30,386 nucleotides of DNA from XYB1-FULL-44-23 sp964441445 (GTDB lineage Bacteria > Patescibacteriota > Microgenomatia > CAZETR01 > Amesbacteraceae): positions 1 through 30,386 of the forward strand of contig CAYTYO010000007.1 in assembly GCA_964441445.1 (NCBI GenBank), given 5' to 3'. Positions 1-7,939 of the stretch are shown here, piece by piece; within the stretch, counting starts at the first letter, position 1; every line of letters begins with the position of its first letter. The notes under the pieces were generated by a model. That model searched no databases, had not been told where the DNA came from, and worked only from the letters and a program-made list of their open reading frames with translations. The translations under genes and the position numbers were made by a program.

Positions 1-634
1 CCGGCTTATCAAAATACATCCGTGCCGCTTCTCCAATTCCCCACGCCGTACCCCCATAAGGGGATTCATTCAGATACATGAGCAATATTTCGTCCTTAGT
101 GTATTTGCTCTCGACCTGCAAACTTAAAATAAACTCCTTAATCTTTCGGGTCACCGTTCTTTCATTCGACAGCAATACATTTTTAACCAACTGTTGTGTC
201 AAACTGGATCCGCCTATTAACCGTTGTTTAAACACTAAATTGTAAGCAATGCGAAATGGTGTTAATGGGTCGACCCCTTGATGGGTATAAAAACTCTTGT
301 CTTCAATCGCTACCACCGCATGTTTCAGATCTGTTGGCAGATCGCTAAGTTTCACCGGCGTACGTTTTTTATCCGAAAATACATCGTACAGCAGCTTTTC
401 GTTCCGATCCATTATCTTGGTTGAGAAACCTTCTCTCCGCACCACTTTATCCGGGCTGGGCAAATCTTTAGCAAAATAAACCAGCACAAACACCAAAGCA
501 ATAATTCCCACAATCAGAACGCCAAAAATTCCCTTGGCTATCCGCATAAACATTTTTCCGCGCAGAGCGGGTCTTCTACCTGAAAGTTTCATTTGTTTTA
601 CGCGCCACACATCATACCATTGCATGCGTCCCAT
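1..634 (-). CDS. Class A penicillin-binding protein (PBP1A-like), N-terminal part only
   Basis: This is a peptidoglycan glycosyltransferase of family GT51, which polymerises lipid II outside the membrane; the transpeptidase half would lie beyond the left edge. Read on the minus strand from ATG 592, a basic cytoplasmic tail is followed by one membrane anchor (about residues 22-40). Then come the GT51 motifs: EDKSFYTHQG with the presumed catalytic Glu97, GGSSLTQQLVKN at 128-139, and EILLMYLNESPYGG at 168-181. The frame is still open at base 1. The start is uncertain. In-frame ATGs lie at 634, 625 and 592. I use 634 because a TATGAT box sits 9 nt before it (644-649), matching the short-leader layout of other genes here. 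The gene is divergent from the 678 ORF. Identity is firm; the start is not. Confidence 0.9.
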   Translation of the reverse strand, partial: MGRMQWYDVWRVKQMKLSGRRPALRGKMFMRIAKGIFGVLIVGIIALVFVLVYFAKDLPSPDKVVRREGFSTKIMDRNEKLLYDVFSDKKRTPVKLSDLPTDLKHAVVAIEDKSFYTHQGVDPLTPFRIAYNLVFKQRLIGGSSLTQQLVKNVLLSNERTVTRKIKEFILSLQVESKYTKDEILLMYLNESPYGGTAWGIGEAARMYFDKP

Positions 635-643
635 GGCGTCTTC

Positions 644-649
644 ATCATA
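644..649 (-). promoter_or_regulatory. -10-like box TATGAT for the PBP gene
   Basis: TATGAT on the minus strand ends 9 nt before the ATG at 634. It faces the plus-strand TATAAT at 664-669, so the two divergent units would have promoters within about 30 bp. No convincing -35 was seen. Confidence 0.4.
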
Positions 650-663
650 CTACATTTGTAGGC

Positions 664-669
664 TATAAT
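664..669 (+). promoter_or_regulatory. -10 box TATAAT upstream of the small membrane ORF and recG
   Basis: A consensus TATAAT lies 8 nt before the ATG at 678. A start site about 7 nt downstream of the -10 would fall almost on the ATG, giving a leaderless message. The putative -35 (TTCATC at 641-646, 17 nt spacer) is weak. Confidence 0.6.
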
Positions 670-677
670 ACTTCTAT

Positions 678-788
678 ATGCATACCCCCAAAAAGAGACG
701 CCGGCTGTATACAGTCATCATTATTATCAGCTCGGTGGCCCTTATTCTTGGTTCTTTCTTGCCCTACCTGGCCTATATCATTCAGTAA
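678..788 (+). CDS. 36-residue single-pass membrane protein
   Basis: An unrecognised short ORF translating to a strongly basic start (MHTPKKRRRLYTV) followed by one hydrophobic segment to the end (about residues 12-35, including SSVALILGSFLPYLAYII). The positive-inside pattern predicts an N-in, C-out anchor. Support for its being real: a consensus TATAAT box 8 nt before the ATG, a clean stop 3 nt before recG, and no other use for this stretch between divergent units. No Shine-Dalgarno is visible. Its role is unknown; it could be a membrane microprotein or a short leader ORF for recG. Confidence 0.55.
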   Translation: MHTPKKRRRLYTVIIIISSVALILGSFLPYLAYIIQ

Positions 789-791
789 TCC

Positions 792-2789
792 ATGGAGTTA
801 TCGTCCCCCGTTACTTCCGTTCCCGGAATTGGCGCTTCGCTTTCAGGTCGATTGCAAAAATTAGATATAGTTACGGTGTTCGACCTTTTATATCATCTTC
901 CATTTCGTTTTGAAGATCGTCGCCTCATCTCCCCGGCAAGCCAAGTCCAGACAGGCGAGCTGGTTACTGTTAAAGGTACTATCACTTCAATAAAAAACGA
1001 GTTCACCCGATCCGGTAAATTTATTCAGAAGGCCATAATTTCGGACGACTCAGGTGATCTCGACGTTTCTTGGTTCAATCAAAGCTTTTTGGTTCGTTCA
1101 CTCAAAAACCGCATGGTCTCCTTATCCGGAAAAGTAGACTTTTTTGGACCCAAAAAAACTCTCATTTCCCCCGAATATGAATTTATTACCTCACCCCAGA
1201 GTGTGCTTCTCCATACCGGCCGATTGGTTCCTGTATATCCTGAAACAGCCGGAATTTCTTCGAAATTACTTCGCACTAAATTATTTAACCTAATTCACAA
1301 TCTGACTATTGACGATTTTTTACCCCACTCATACGGCTTGATGTCTTGGAAACAAGCCTTAACCGACTGTCACTTTCCGAAACACCCTGAAGACGTAACA
1401 GCTGCCCGAAACCGCTTGGCTTTTGACGAACTGCTTTTTCTCCAACTGTCCTCACTTATTCATCGCCAAAACTGGGATGAAATAGAGTTATCCCACGCTT
1501 TGCAGATAGATAAAAAACAAATTGACCAATTTATTTCCTCACTGCCTTTCCCGCTCACTTCATCACAAAATAACGCCATTTCCGAAATCCTTGCGGATAT
1601 CTCAAAAAATCGCCCTATGAACCGGTTATTGGGAGGGGACGTCGGCAGCGGGAAAACTGTAGTTGCCGCACTTGCCGCATTTGTATCGCACCAAAACGGC
1701 CTTCAGTCCGTCATCATGGCTCCAACTCAAATACTTGCGCATCAGCATTATCAAACTCTTTCCGCCCTTTTGCGTCCATTCAATATTCCCGTTACCCTTA
1801 TCACATCCGCCGTCAGACCAAAATCCGTTTCCGCCTCCGACATAATTATTGGCACCCACGCCCTGATTTCCGATAAAAATAGTGCGTTGTTTCAAAACAC
1901 CGGACTGATTGTCATTGATGAACAACATCGGTTTGGAGTAGTTCAGAGACAGCTGGCGGGCAAACTAGGCAAAGCGCCGCATATTCTTACTATGACCGCA
2001 ACGCCCATTCCCCGTACAGTCGCCCTAACCATGTTTGGCGACCTCGATCAAAGCTTTCTAACGGATAAGCCCATCGGCCGGCAACCCGTCAAAACCTGGA
2101 TTGTCCCCGAACCGAAACGGACAGCCTCATACTCCTGGATCGAAAATGAAATAGCCACTACAGGCCGTCAGGTTATTTGGGTTTGTCCGTTTATCAATGA
2201 AAGTGATACCTCCGTTTCAGTCAAGGCCGCTGTAGCTGAATATGACCGACTTAAAAAAATATTCCCTAACCGGAATTTGGGATTACTGCACGGGAAATTA
2301 AAAGCAGCAGAAAAAGAGCAAGTCATTAATGATTTCCGCGCCGGTCAAATACATATTCTCATCGCCACCCCCGTAGTCGAAGTCGGACTGGATATTCCCA
2401 ATGCGGGAATTATTGTGGTTGAAGGTGCCGAACGTTTCGGCCTGGCGCAACTTCACCAACTGCGTGGCCGGGTTGGCCGCAGCACTTTTCAATCCTACTG
2501 TCTGCTATTCACTTCCGATGGAACACTATCCTCACGGCTTAAAGCCATGGAAACATATAACACTGGCCGAGAACTATCCGAAATTGATCTCCGCCTCCGC
2601 GGACCTGGCGACGTATATGGCTTAAATCAGCACGGTTTCCCCCAATTCAAAGTTGCCACCTTTGAAAATCTGGGTCTGATTGAGCTTGCCAGAAACGCCG
2701 CACTGGAAATTTTGCCATCGCTTCCAGATCTTCCGGTATTGCGGGATCTCATAAAAGAAGATAAAATTGCCCTCACTAGACCAAACTAA
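792..2789 (+). CDS. recG: ATP-dependent DNA helicase RecG
   Basis: RecG is a double-stranded-DNA translocase that regresses stalled forks and processes branched recombination intermediates. The N-terminal part has the helix-hairpin-helix-like SVPGIG and the FDLLYHLPFRFEDRR signature, followed by the OB-type wedge (VTVKGTI). The helicase core shows Walker A GGDVGSGKT (about 280-288), DEQH (about 376-379), MTATPIPRT, and in the second lobe GLDIPNAG (about 532) and the QLRGRVGRS arginine-finger motif. At 665 residues it is close to the usual 670-690. The ATG lies 3 nt after the small membrane ORF and the stop lies 1 nt before rpmF, so it heads a tightly packed operon. Confidence 0.97.
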   Translation: MELSSPVTSVPGIGASLSGRLQKLDIVTVFDLLYHLPFRFEDRRLISPASQVQTGELVTVKGTITSIKNEFTRSGKFIQKAIISDDSGDLDVSWFNQSFLVRSLKNRMVSLSGKVDFFGPKKTLISPEYEFITSPQSVLLHTGRLVPVYPETAGISSKLLRTKLFNLIHNLTIDDFLPHSYGLMSWKQALTDCHFPKHPEDVTAARNRLAFDELLFLQLSSLIHRQNWDEIELSHALQIDKKQIDQFISSLPFPLTSSQNNAISEILADISKNRPMNRLLGGDVGSGKTVVAALAAFVSHQNGLQSVIMAPTQILAHQHYQTLSALLRPFNIPVTLITSAVRPKSVSASDIIIGTHALISDKNSALFQNTGLIVIDEQHRFGVVQRQLAGKLGKAPHILTMTATPIPRTVALTMFGDLDQSFLTDKPIGRQPVKTWIVPEPKRTASYSWIENEIATTGRQVIWVCPFINESDTSVSVKAAVAEYDRLKKIFPNRNLGLLHGKLKAAEKEQVINDFRAGQIHILIATPVVEVGLDIPNAGIIVVEGAERFGLAQLHQLRGRVGRSTFQSYCLLFTSDGTLSSRLKAMETYNTGRELSEIDLRLRGPGDVYGLNQHGFPQFKVATFENLGLIELARNAALEILPSLPDLPVLRDLIKEDKIALTRPN

Positions 2790-2790
2790 C

Positions 2791-2964
2791 ATGACACCTT
2801 TACCCAAAAAGCGTCGCAGCTCTATGCGCCAAGGCAAGCATCGTGCCTCTATTAAATTAACTTTACACGCCCTTATCTCTTGCACAAACTGCCATCTGCC
2901 GACCTTTCCTCACAAAGCTTGTGCTCATTGTGGCTTCTACAAGGGCCAAAAGGTCACGAAATGA
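2791..2964 (+). CDS. rpmF: 50S ribosomal protein L32
   Basis: A small zinc-ribbon protein of the large ribosomal subunit. The 57-residue product has the family's basic start PLPKKRRSSMRQGKHRAS and two Cys pairs, CTNC and CAHC, ending GFYKGQKVTK, which matches the L32 pattern of CxxC, CxxC and YKG. The ATG at 2791 is chosen over an in-frame TTG at 2767 because the extension would run into recG and L32 proteins begin near this point. The stop overlaps the nusB start (ATGA at 2961-2964), implying coupled translation. Confidence 0.93.
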   Translation: MTPLPKKRRSSMRQGKHRASIKLTLHALISCTNCHLPTFPHKACAHCGFYKGQKVTK

Positions 2965-3326
2965 AAACTGCCACAGACCCCCGGCATCAGCACCGAATTA
3001 AACTCATGAAACGTCTCTATGCTTCTTCTTTTAAAGACCAGTCTGATCCGACCATTCGGGATATCTGGTCCAATCTCTCTCAGATCGATGACCTCATCCA
3101 AAAATGCGCACCCGAATGGCCAATTGACAAGCTTAATCCCTTAGATCTGGCCGTTCTCCGTTTAGCCATTTACGAATTAGTCATTGACAAGCAGACGCCT
3201 TTTAAGGTTATTATTGACGAAGCAGTCGAACTTTCTAAAGAATTCGGTAGCGAAAGCAGCCCCAGCTTTATAAATGGAGCCTTAGGTAAATTAGTTAAAG
3301 ACAATCCGGCTCTTTATACCGTATGA
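2961..3326 (+). CDS. nusB: Transcription antitermination factor NusB
   Basis: NusB pairs with NusE (S10) on boxA RNA to antiterminate rRNA transcription. The 121-residue product is nearly all helical and carries the family C-terminal signature: NPLDLAVLRLAIYEL, FKVIIDEAVELSKEFGSE and FINGALGKLV. The start is the ATG at 2961, overlapping the rpmF stop; an in-frame upstream ATG at 2880 would intrude deeply into rpmF. AAGGTCA lies shortly before the ATG and may serve as a ribosome site. The stop overlaps the next ATG by ATGA (3323-3326). L32-NusB-RNase III-S16 makes this a ribosome-production operon. Confidence 0.93.
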   Translation: MKTATDPRHQHRIKLMKRLYASSFKDQSDPTIRDIWSNLSQIDDLIQKCAPEWPIDKLNPLDLAVLRLAIYELVIDKQTPFKVIIDEAVELSKEFGSESSPSFINGALGKLVKDNPALYTV

Positions 3327-3574
3327 ACCCAAATTTGGAACACGCCATCATTGAATTCTTAGCTAACGAATTTCATCTTCAACCCGAAGATTTAATCGCA
3401 GATACGGACTTTCGGACTGATCTTAATTTGGATGAAGAACAGTTCTCACAGCTTCTGACCAGAATTCAGGATGCACTTGAATTTGTCCTCCCGGAAGAAA
3501 AAATGGTCGAAATTCATACTGTCGGCGACTTACTTAACAGTCTCCATCTCGATGACCCCGATCCGACTCTCTGA
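3323..3574 (+). CDS. Acyl-carrier-protein-fold protein lacking the phosphopantetheine serine
   Basis: An acidic 83-residue protein with the four-helix ACP pattern: FLANEFHLQPEDL, then FRTDLNLDEEQFSQLL, then VLPEEKMVEIHTVGDLLNSL. In a working ACP the second motif reads roughly DLGADSLDTVEL, with the Ser carrying 4'-phosphopantetheine. Here DLN runs straight into LDEEQF, so about three residues including that Ser appear deleted. It therefore probably cannot be an acyl carrier in the normal sense. It lies between nusB (ATGA overlap) and rnc (23-nt overlap), so it belongs to the ribosome-production operon. The role is unknown; a protein-binding relic or a partner of RNase III or other operon products are guesses. 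Confidence 0.75.
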   Translation: MNPNLEHAIIEFLANEFHLQPEDLIADTDFRTDLNLDEEQFSQLLTRIQDALEFVLPEEKMVEIHTVGDLLNSLHLDDPDPTL

Positions 3575-4229
3575 TTTTCTTAAATCCGAAACCCTCCTGT
3601 CCGAAGCCCTTACTCACCGTTCATACTGCAATGAACACCAGGGGGTTACCCACAATGAACGTTTGGAATTCTTAGGCGATTCTGTCTTGTCAATAATTAT
3701 TTCCTCGCGCCTATATCACCTGCTTCCTCACGCTCCGGAAGGAGAATTAACCGCCCGCCGTTCCAATTTAGTCCAAACTACCACCTTATCCGAAAAATCC
3801 GTTGAACTTGGATTGGACAATCTTTTGAAGCTCAGCCGGGGAGAAGAAGAGTCGGGTGGCCGACACAATCCCAGCCTGCTTGCCAATACTTTTGAGGCCG
3901 TATTAGGCGCCATGTTTATAGACTCCGGTCTTGACACCTGCACCGACTTTTTAAACCTGGTTTTTCCTGACCAGGAAATTCAGTCCGAAAAAATCAGCTC
4001 CAAAGATCCTAAAAGTCTCCTTCAGGAATATTCCCAGGCTCATGGTCTGGGTACCCCAAACTATCAAACTGTCTCCTCAACCGGTCCCGATCATGCCAAA
4101 CATTTCGTAATTTCTGTTTCCCTCAATCAACAGGAAGCCGGAAGAGGGGAGGGGGCGAGCAAGCAAAAGGCAGAAACCCATGCCGCACAAGACGCCATGT
4201 CCAAACTTCTTCCCACGACCGTTTTATGA
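3552..4229 (+). CDS. rnc: Ribonuclease III
   Basis: A double-stranded-RNA endonuclease that processes rRNA precursors. The 225-residue product has the catalytic domain motif NERLEFLGDSVL (residues 35-46, acidic E36, E39, D43) and the second acidic cluster NTFEAVLGAMFID (112-124, E115). The C-terminal double-stranded-RNA-binding domain has GEGASKQKAETHAAQDA near 201-217. The residue aligning with Asp114 of the E. coli enzyme is Asn112, while E115 is kept. ATG 3552 begins inside the end of the ACP-like gene. A longer frame back to 3471 is open but adds sequence that does not look like RNase III. Confidence 0.95.
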   Translation: MTPIRLSDFLKSETLLSEALTHRSYCNEHQGVTHNERLEFLGDSVLSIIISSRLYHLLPHAPEGELTARRSNLVQTTTLSEKSVELGLDNLLKLSRGEEESGGRHNPSLLANTFEAVLGAMFIDSGLDTCTDFLNLVFPDQEIQSEKISSKDPKSLLQEYSQAHGLGTPNYQTVSSTGPDHAKHFVISVSLNQQEAGRGEGASKQKAETHAAQDAMSKLLPTTVL

Positions 4230-4235
4230 TAAAAT
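4225..4235 (+). promoter_or_regulatory. Internal promoter-like -10 before rpsP
   Basis: TATGAT (4225-4230) and an overlapping TAAAAT (4230-4235) lie on the rnc stop codon, 12 and 7 nt before the rpsP ATG. They could give rpsP-khpA their own short-leader transcript. Confidence 0.4.
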
Positions 4236-4242
4236 ACCCCAT

Positions 4243-4470
4243 ATGTTAAAAATAAAATTATCACCGCTAGGCAAAAAAAACAGCCATACATACAGAATAG
4301 TTGTTATGGAAGATAAATCTAAAATCACCGGTAAAAATTTAGCTGTCCTCGGTCAGTACAACCCATTATCAAACGAGATTAAGCTTGATAAAACCGAGGT
4401 CGATGCCTGGACGGCCAAAGGCGCACAGCTTACAGACCGGGTTAAGAAACTATATAATCTGGTTAAATAG
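4243..4470 (+). CDS. rpsP: 30S ribosomal protein S16
   Basis: S16 is a small-subunit assembly protein. The 75-residue product begins MLKIKLSPLGKKNSHTYRIVV, close to the family start of IRLxRxGxKxxPxYRIVV, and contains the conserved LGQYNPL. It is slightly shorter than the usual 80-90 residues. The ATG at 4243 is chosen because homology starts there; in-frame sequence upstream lies inside rnc. It is followed after 1 nt by khpA, a common bacterial rpsP-khpA pairing. Confidence 0.95.
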   Translation: MLKIKLSPLGKKNSHTYRIVVMEDKSKITGKNLAVLGQYNPLSNEIKLDKTEVDAWTAKGAQLTDRVKKLYNLVK

Positions 4471-4471
4471 C

Positions 4472-4729
4472 ATGGAAGAATTCGTCAAATACATTATTAC
4501 GCCGTTGCTTTCCCAGCCTGAAAAATTGGAGATAACTAGTGAATCTGGTGCTGTAGTTGTCAAAGTAGGGGATGACGATGTCGGTAGGGTAATCGGAAAA
4601 CAAGGTAATGTCGTTAACTCCATTCGCACCCTGCTCAAAACCTACTGCGCCGTCAATAAACTCCCTCCGGCCAATCTCATTCTTAACACCCCACCTGCTC
4701 CTGCGGCAGTTGTTTCCAAAGACGCCTAA
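4472..4729 (+). CDS. khpA: KH-domain RNA-binding protein (KhpA/YlqC-like)
   Basis: A small KH-domain RNA-binding protein; in Firmicutes KhpA works with KhpB/EloR in RNA binding and cell-elongation control. The 85-residue product begins MEEFVKYIITPLLSQPEKL and carries the KH signature VGRVIGKQGNVVNSIRTLL with the GxxG loop GKQG at 42-45. It lies directly after rpsP. Its TAA (4727-4729) overlaps the opposing pilO stop (4726-4728), so the two operons meet tail to tail with no space for an intergenic terminator. Confidence 0.9.
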   Translation: MEEFVKYIITPLLSQPEKLEITSESGAVVVKVGDDDVGRVIGKQGNVVNSIRTLLKTYCAVNKLPPANLILNTPPAPAAVVSKDA

Positions 4730-5463
4730 ATACCTTCTTCAATCGGTTCTTCTGTCACCTCTTCCGTATCATTAGCAGCGCTTGTTTCCACCGTCTCACT
4801 TGCAACTGTCTCCTTTAAGCCTGAAATTGCATTGATGGCAGTTTCCACAACTGGCTTGTAATTTGCCACAGGTGCTCCGATATCCAGTGCCCCGACAGAT
4901 CTCCATGCCAACCAGGCACTTTCAATCGAAATAGTTGTCTGCCCGCCATTGTATTCAATCTTGTTTACCTTCACTAAAGGCGTATAGCTATTCAGTTCTC
5001 GTAAGATGGTCACCAGTTGATCGAAACTGTCCAATTCAAAATCTGCCTTAACCGACAATGGCGAGTTGTAAGTTGTATCGCTATCGCTGCTCTGCGAAGC
5101 TTCTTTTACGTCGCCGACTATTGCCCTATATCCCGACAAAGCTGATGCAGAAAAAGTAGCCGACTGTTGTAGCTGTGCTACTAACAACCACGCTTTTTTA
5201 CTAGCCGGCATAGCCACTAGCAATTGCTGCATTTGTGCCACCGCCTCGTCCTTATTAATCTGTTTTAGCACCGCCACTTTGGTCTCCAATTCGGTCACAA
5301 TTTTTTCAGCTGCCGCTGTTTCTTCGCTTTTTGCCACCAACTTCAGGATATTCAGCTCTCCCGATCCGAGAAAATAATTCGCACTGTAAAACACCAGCAT
5401 CACAACTATCAACGGATACAAAACCCAGATCCAATCACCCAATTTTATTGCCGATTTACTCAT
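4726..5463 (-). CDS. pilO: Type IV pilus inner-membrane protein PilO-like
   Basis: PilO pairs with PilN in the alignment complex linking the cytoplasmic PilM ring to the pilus machine. The 245-residue product has a short cytoplasmic start, one membrane segment (about residues 14-33, VLYPLIVVMLVFYSANYFL), a long helical or coiled-coil stretch (about 45-110) and a mixed alpha/beta domain. The tail is very acidic (TEEVTEEPIEE). I assign it by position after pilM and pilN and by topology, since PilO sequences diverge strongly. The start at 5463 overlaps the pilN stop (ATGA) and has a Shine-Dalgarno GGGAGG 8 nt upstream (5472-5477). Confidence 0.8.
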   Translation of the reverse strand: MSKSAIKLGDWIWVLYPLIVVMLVFYSANYFLGSGELNILKLVAKSEETAAAEKIVTELETKVAVLKQINKDEAVAQMQQLLVAMPASKKAWLLVAQLQQSATFSASALSGYRAIVGDVKEASQSSDSDTTYNSPLSVKADFELDSFDQLVTILRELNSYTPLVKVNKIEYNGGQTTISIESAWLAWRSVGALDIGAPVANYKPVVETAINAISGLKETVASETVETSAANDTEEVTEEPIEEGI

Positions 5464-5978
5464 ACTTTTTTCCTCCCGGTAAGTAGCAACGCCCCCACCC
5501 AACCCTGCTCTTTGTCATAATAAACTCTCTCTATCTGCACCTGTTCATATTTATCCTGCAGGTAAACTTCATATTCCTTAATTTTTTCGACCCCATCCGC
5601 ATGCACTGAGACCCGCTGCGTACCGCCCAATGTATATTCCCAATTATTCACGGTCACAACTCCTTCTCTGGGCAAAATTCCTGCAATCTCATAAATGTTA
5701 TCTCTTCCGACTAAAAAACTATTTATTGTCGCCGCCCGATCAAACAATTTAGCCGCCAGCACTTCTTGCTCCGAATACATGGCAATCTGCTGCCTTAAGA
5801 GTATCTCCTGCGAGGTAGCCTTCCTTTCCTTGCTGCTCCATAGTGTATTCCAGCCTACAAGTCCTCCAACTGCAACAATATAAATTCCCAAACATAAAGA
5901 CGTCCACGCCACTACCACCCGCCTTACCTTATACAACGATACCGATCGTTTATCGTCCCGAACTACAAAATTTATCAT
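5460..5978 (-). CDS. pilN: Type IV pilus inner-membrane protein PilN-like
   Basis: A 172-residue protein with a short basic cytoplasmic N-terminus (MINFVVRDDKRSVSLYKVRR), one membrane span (about 21-43) and a periplasm-side-type ferredoxin-like domain. In PilN families the N-terminal peptide, often INLLP-like, docks into PilM; here INFVV takes that place. Both ends overlap neighbours by ATGA: the start with the pilM stop (5975-5978) and the stop with the pilO start. A GAGGG Shine-Dalgarno-like site is at 5983-5987. Assignment rests on context and topology. Confidence 0.82.
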   Translation of the reverse strand: MINFVVRDDKRSVSLYKVRRVVVAWTSLCLGIYIVAVGGLVGWNTLWSSKERKATSQEILLRQQIAMYSEQEVLAAKLFDRAATINSFLVGRDNIYEIAGILPREGVVTVNNWEYTLGGTQRVSVHADGVEKIKEYEVYLQDKYEQVQIERVYYDKEQGWVGALLLTGRKKV

Positions 5979-6997
5979 ATATCCCTCATAGCCAGTCCGA
6001 TCGCTACTCCATAGATCGGCCCGCCAGAAGCCAGCGCCGCGGACTGGGCTTTATCCATCGTTAGCTTCAAAAAGGGATTACCAATCGAAACTTCCATTCC
6101 CAGCATACCGGACAACACCCCGACCATTTCTGGCAACACTGACACCCCACCGGATATTGTTACCAATTTAACGCTTTCACCGGAATGCTTAGATGTGTAA
6201 AAATCTCCTGTCTTCTTTATCTCCGCCGAAATCACATTCAATACCGGCTTCATCGCCTCCGCCAGCTTTCCCCCTAATTTACCCGCGTCAAATCCGTATG
6301 TGGTCTTATATTGTTCTGCCTGTACTGCATCCAAACCCAAACTTGTCTGGATAGCCCGGGTAAACGCCTCTCCAGCCGTAGGTACCGTCCGCGCAAAAAC
6401 CAGTTGACCGCGTTCAACTACTCCGACGTCAGTACTTTTCGATCCGATATCAACCACTATTGATAGGGGATATTCAGCCGGGACTTCCGACCTAGCTGTT
6501 GCCATTAACTCGGTTTCCATCGCCACCACATCAAACCCCGACTGTTCCAATATGCTTATGTAGGCATTAACCAAATTCTTAGCGGCAGCCACCAATAAGA
6601 CCTCCATGGCACCTGAATTCTGATCCTTTCTGATTACTTCATAACTCCACACCGCTCTGTCAGCTGGAATTGGAATATATTGTTCTACCTGCCAAGCCAA
6701 AGCCTGTCTGATCTCATCATCATTCATCAGTGGTAGCTCAACAATATGGGATGATACCTGTTCCTCCGGTAAAGCCGCAATCACTCGTGTAGTTTTCACT
6801 CCAGCCTCCTTTTTCATCTTAGCAATTGCCTGGATGAAACCAGATAAATTATTCTGATTTGCCATCACCCCTCCAGCTAAAGAAGGCATAGAGGCAGCCG
6901 TGATTAATTTCCACTTGTCCTTACCTGCAGGCACCAATTCCACCATCTTTATTGATGTCGAACCAATATCAATTCCAACTTTGGGCAGTGTACTCAT
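5975..6997 (-). CDS. pilM: Type IV pilus assembly protein PilM (actin-like ATPase)
   Basis: A cytoplasmic actin/FtsA-fold protein that forms the ring binding PilN. The 340-residue product has the phosphate-1 motif GIDIGSTSIKMVEL at 8-21, the connecting segment VELPLMNDDEIRQALAWQVEQYIP, the phosphate-2 motif VVDIGSKSTDVGVV, and the adenosine motif TISGGVSVLPEMV. These are typical of PilM. The length matches the family (about 340-355). The stop overlaps pilN. The ATG at 6997 follows the PilX-like gene by 8 nt, so it is in the same pilus operon. Confidence 0.95.
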   Translation of the reverse strand: MSTLPKVGIDIGSTSIKMVELVPAGKDKWKLITAASMPSLAGGVMANQNNLSGFIQAIAKMKKEAGVKTTRVIAALPEEQVSSHIVELPLMNDDEIRQALAWQVEQYIPIPADRAVWSYEVIRKDQNSGAMEVLLVAAAKNLVNAYISILEQSGFDVVAMETELMATARSEVPAEYPLSIVVDIGSKSTDVGVVERGQLVFARTVPTAGEAFTRAIQTSLGLDAVQAEQYKTTYGFDAGKLGGKLAEAMKPVLNVISAEIKKTGDFYTSKHSGESVKLVTISGGVSVLPEMVGVLSGMLGMEVSIGNPFLKLTMDKAQSAALASGGPIYGVAIGLAMRDI

Positions 6998-7005
6998 ATG
7001 TATAT

Positions 7006-7893
7006 TTACTTTACTATACTCGTTCCGGAAAAAACAGCCGAGTCAAACATCGGCGGTAAATCCAGATTGGTAACCGTAGCTCTGATCTTCTGTACACTTT
7101 CCCCGGAAGTGCCTGTAGACTCCACAATCCCGGCCTGTCTAGGCAACCCTGTTCCACCAGCTCCCGTTAACTGGATAGCCAATGGTTGTGGAACCGATCC
7201 GTTTCCCAACATCTTAATTCTCATAAAAAACACTCTGTTCCTACCGGAATTATTATTACTCAAGCTCGGTAAATCAATATTGTTACCGCTGTCATTTCCG
7301 AAACCAATGGCAACAGTATGGTTAAAGCTTACCCCGGTTCCACAAGCGCTTGTTCCGTTAACGTCGAGAAATCCTGTATAAGCAGCAGATGCTGCCGGAT
7401 CATAGCCTTTGCGTTTCACTAGATACTGACCCGTTATGGGCGGATTGCAGCTTTGGGCTGAAGTTCGTTGGCAATAATAAAATGCCACTTCGATCTTTGG
7501 CTGTCCTGTATTCCCCCAACATACCCGCACCCCAGAATAGTTCTCACCTACACCAGGCATATCAATTGTTGCCGTGTCTCCAGCAATTAACAAATAAGGT
7601 AGCCGGTATGATTGTTGGCCTTCGCCCAATGCACCGGCTGTAGGTACGAAATAACTCGCGTTCGTCTCAGTTATGGTATCTCCGCCCCCTACACCCGGAA
7701 CGTCATTAGGAAATGGTACTCCTCCCAAATATCTTTCCAACCCAGCTTGAGCAGCTTCCAGCGCGCGCGATGATTCATCTTGAGTAGTTGAGAGTGTAAC
7801 TTCCGTTGCCGATCGGGAAGAAATTGCCAGAGCCACCGTTATTCCGATTGCAACCACAAACAATACTATTACCAATACTTGACCTCTTCTCAT
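7006..7893 (-). CDS. PilX-like pilus assembly protein (minor pilin, tip type)
   Basis: A 295-residue secreted protein with the N-terminus MRRGQVLVIVLFVVAIGITVALAI followed by SSRSATEV and a long predicted extracellular region rich in Gly, Asn and Ser with several Cys. A short basic leader ending in Gly and a hydrophobic stretch without Glu at +5 is the layout of PilX/GspK-type minor pilins, which lack Glu5 and start the pilus tip. The long C-terminal part carries no motif I recognise; its disulphides and beta-rich look suggest an adhesive or structural tip domain (inference). It lies between the PilW-like gene and pilM. Confidence 0.72.
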   Translation of the reverse strand: MRRGQVLVIVLFVVAIGITVALAISSRSATEVTLSTTQDESSRALEAAQAGLERYLGGVPFPNDVPGVGGGDTITETNASYFVPTAGALGEGQQSYRLPYLLIAGDTATIDMPGVGENYSGVRVCWGNTGQPKIEVAFYYCQRTSAQSCNPPITGQYLVKRKGYDPAASAAYTGFLDVNGTSACGTGVSFNHTVAIGFGNDSGNNIDLPSLSNNNSGRNRVFFMRIKMLGNGSVPQPLAIQLTGAGGTGLPRQAGIVESTGTSGESVQKIRATVTNLDLPPMFDSAVFSGTSIVK

Positions 7894-7939
7894 AACTCAA
7901 ATCATTATGAAGGTCGGCGTCTGCCATTGTCAACCAAGC

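Noticed and set aside
3471..3551. Upstream extension of RNase III
   Set aside because: The added residues lie in the coding sequence of the ACP-like gene in another frame and do not resemble RNase III; homology begins at the ATG at 3552.
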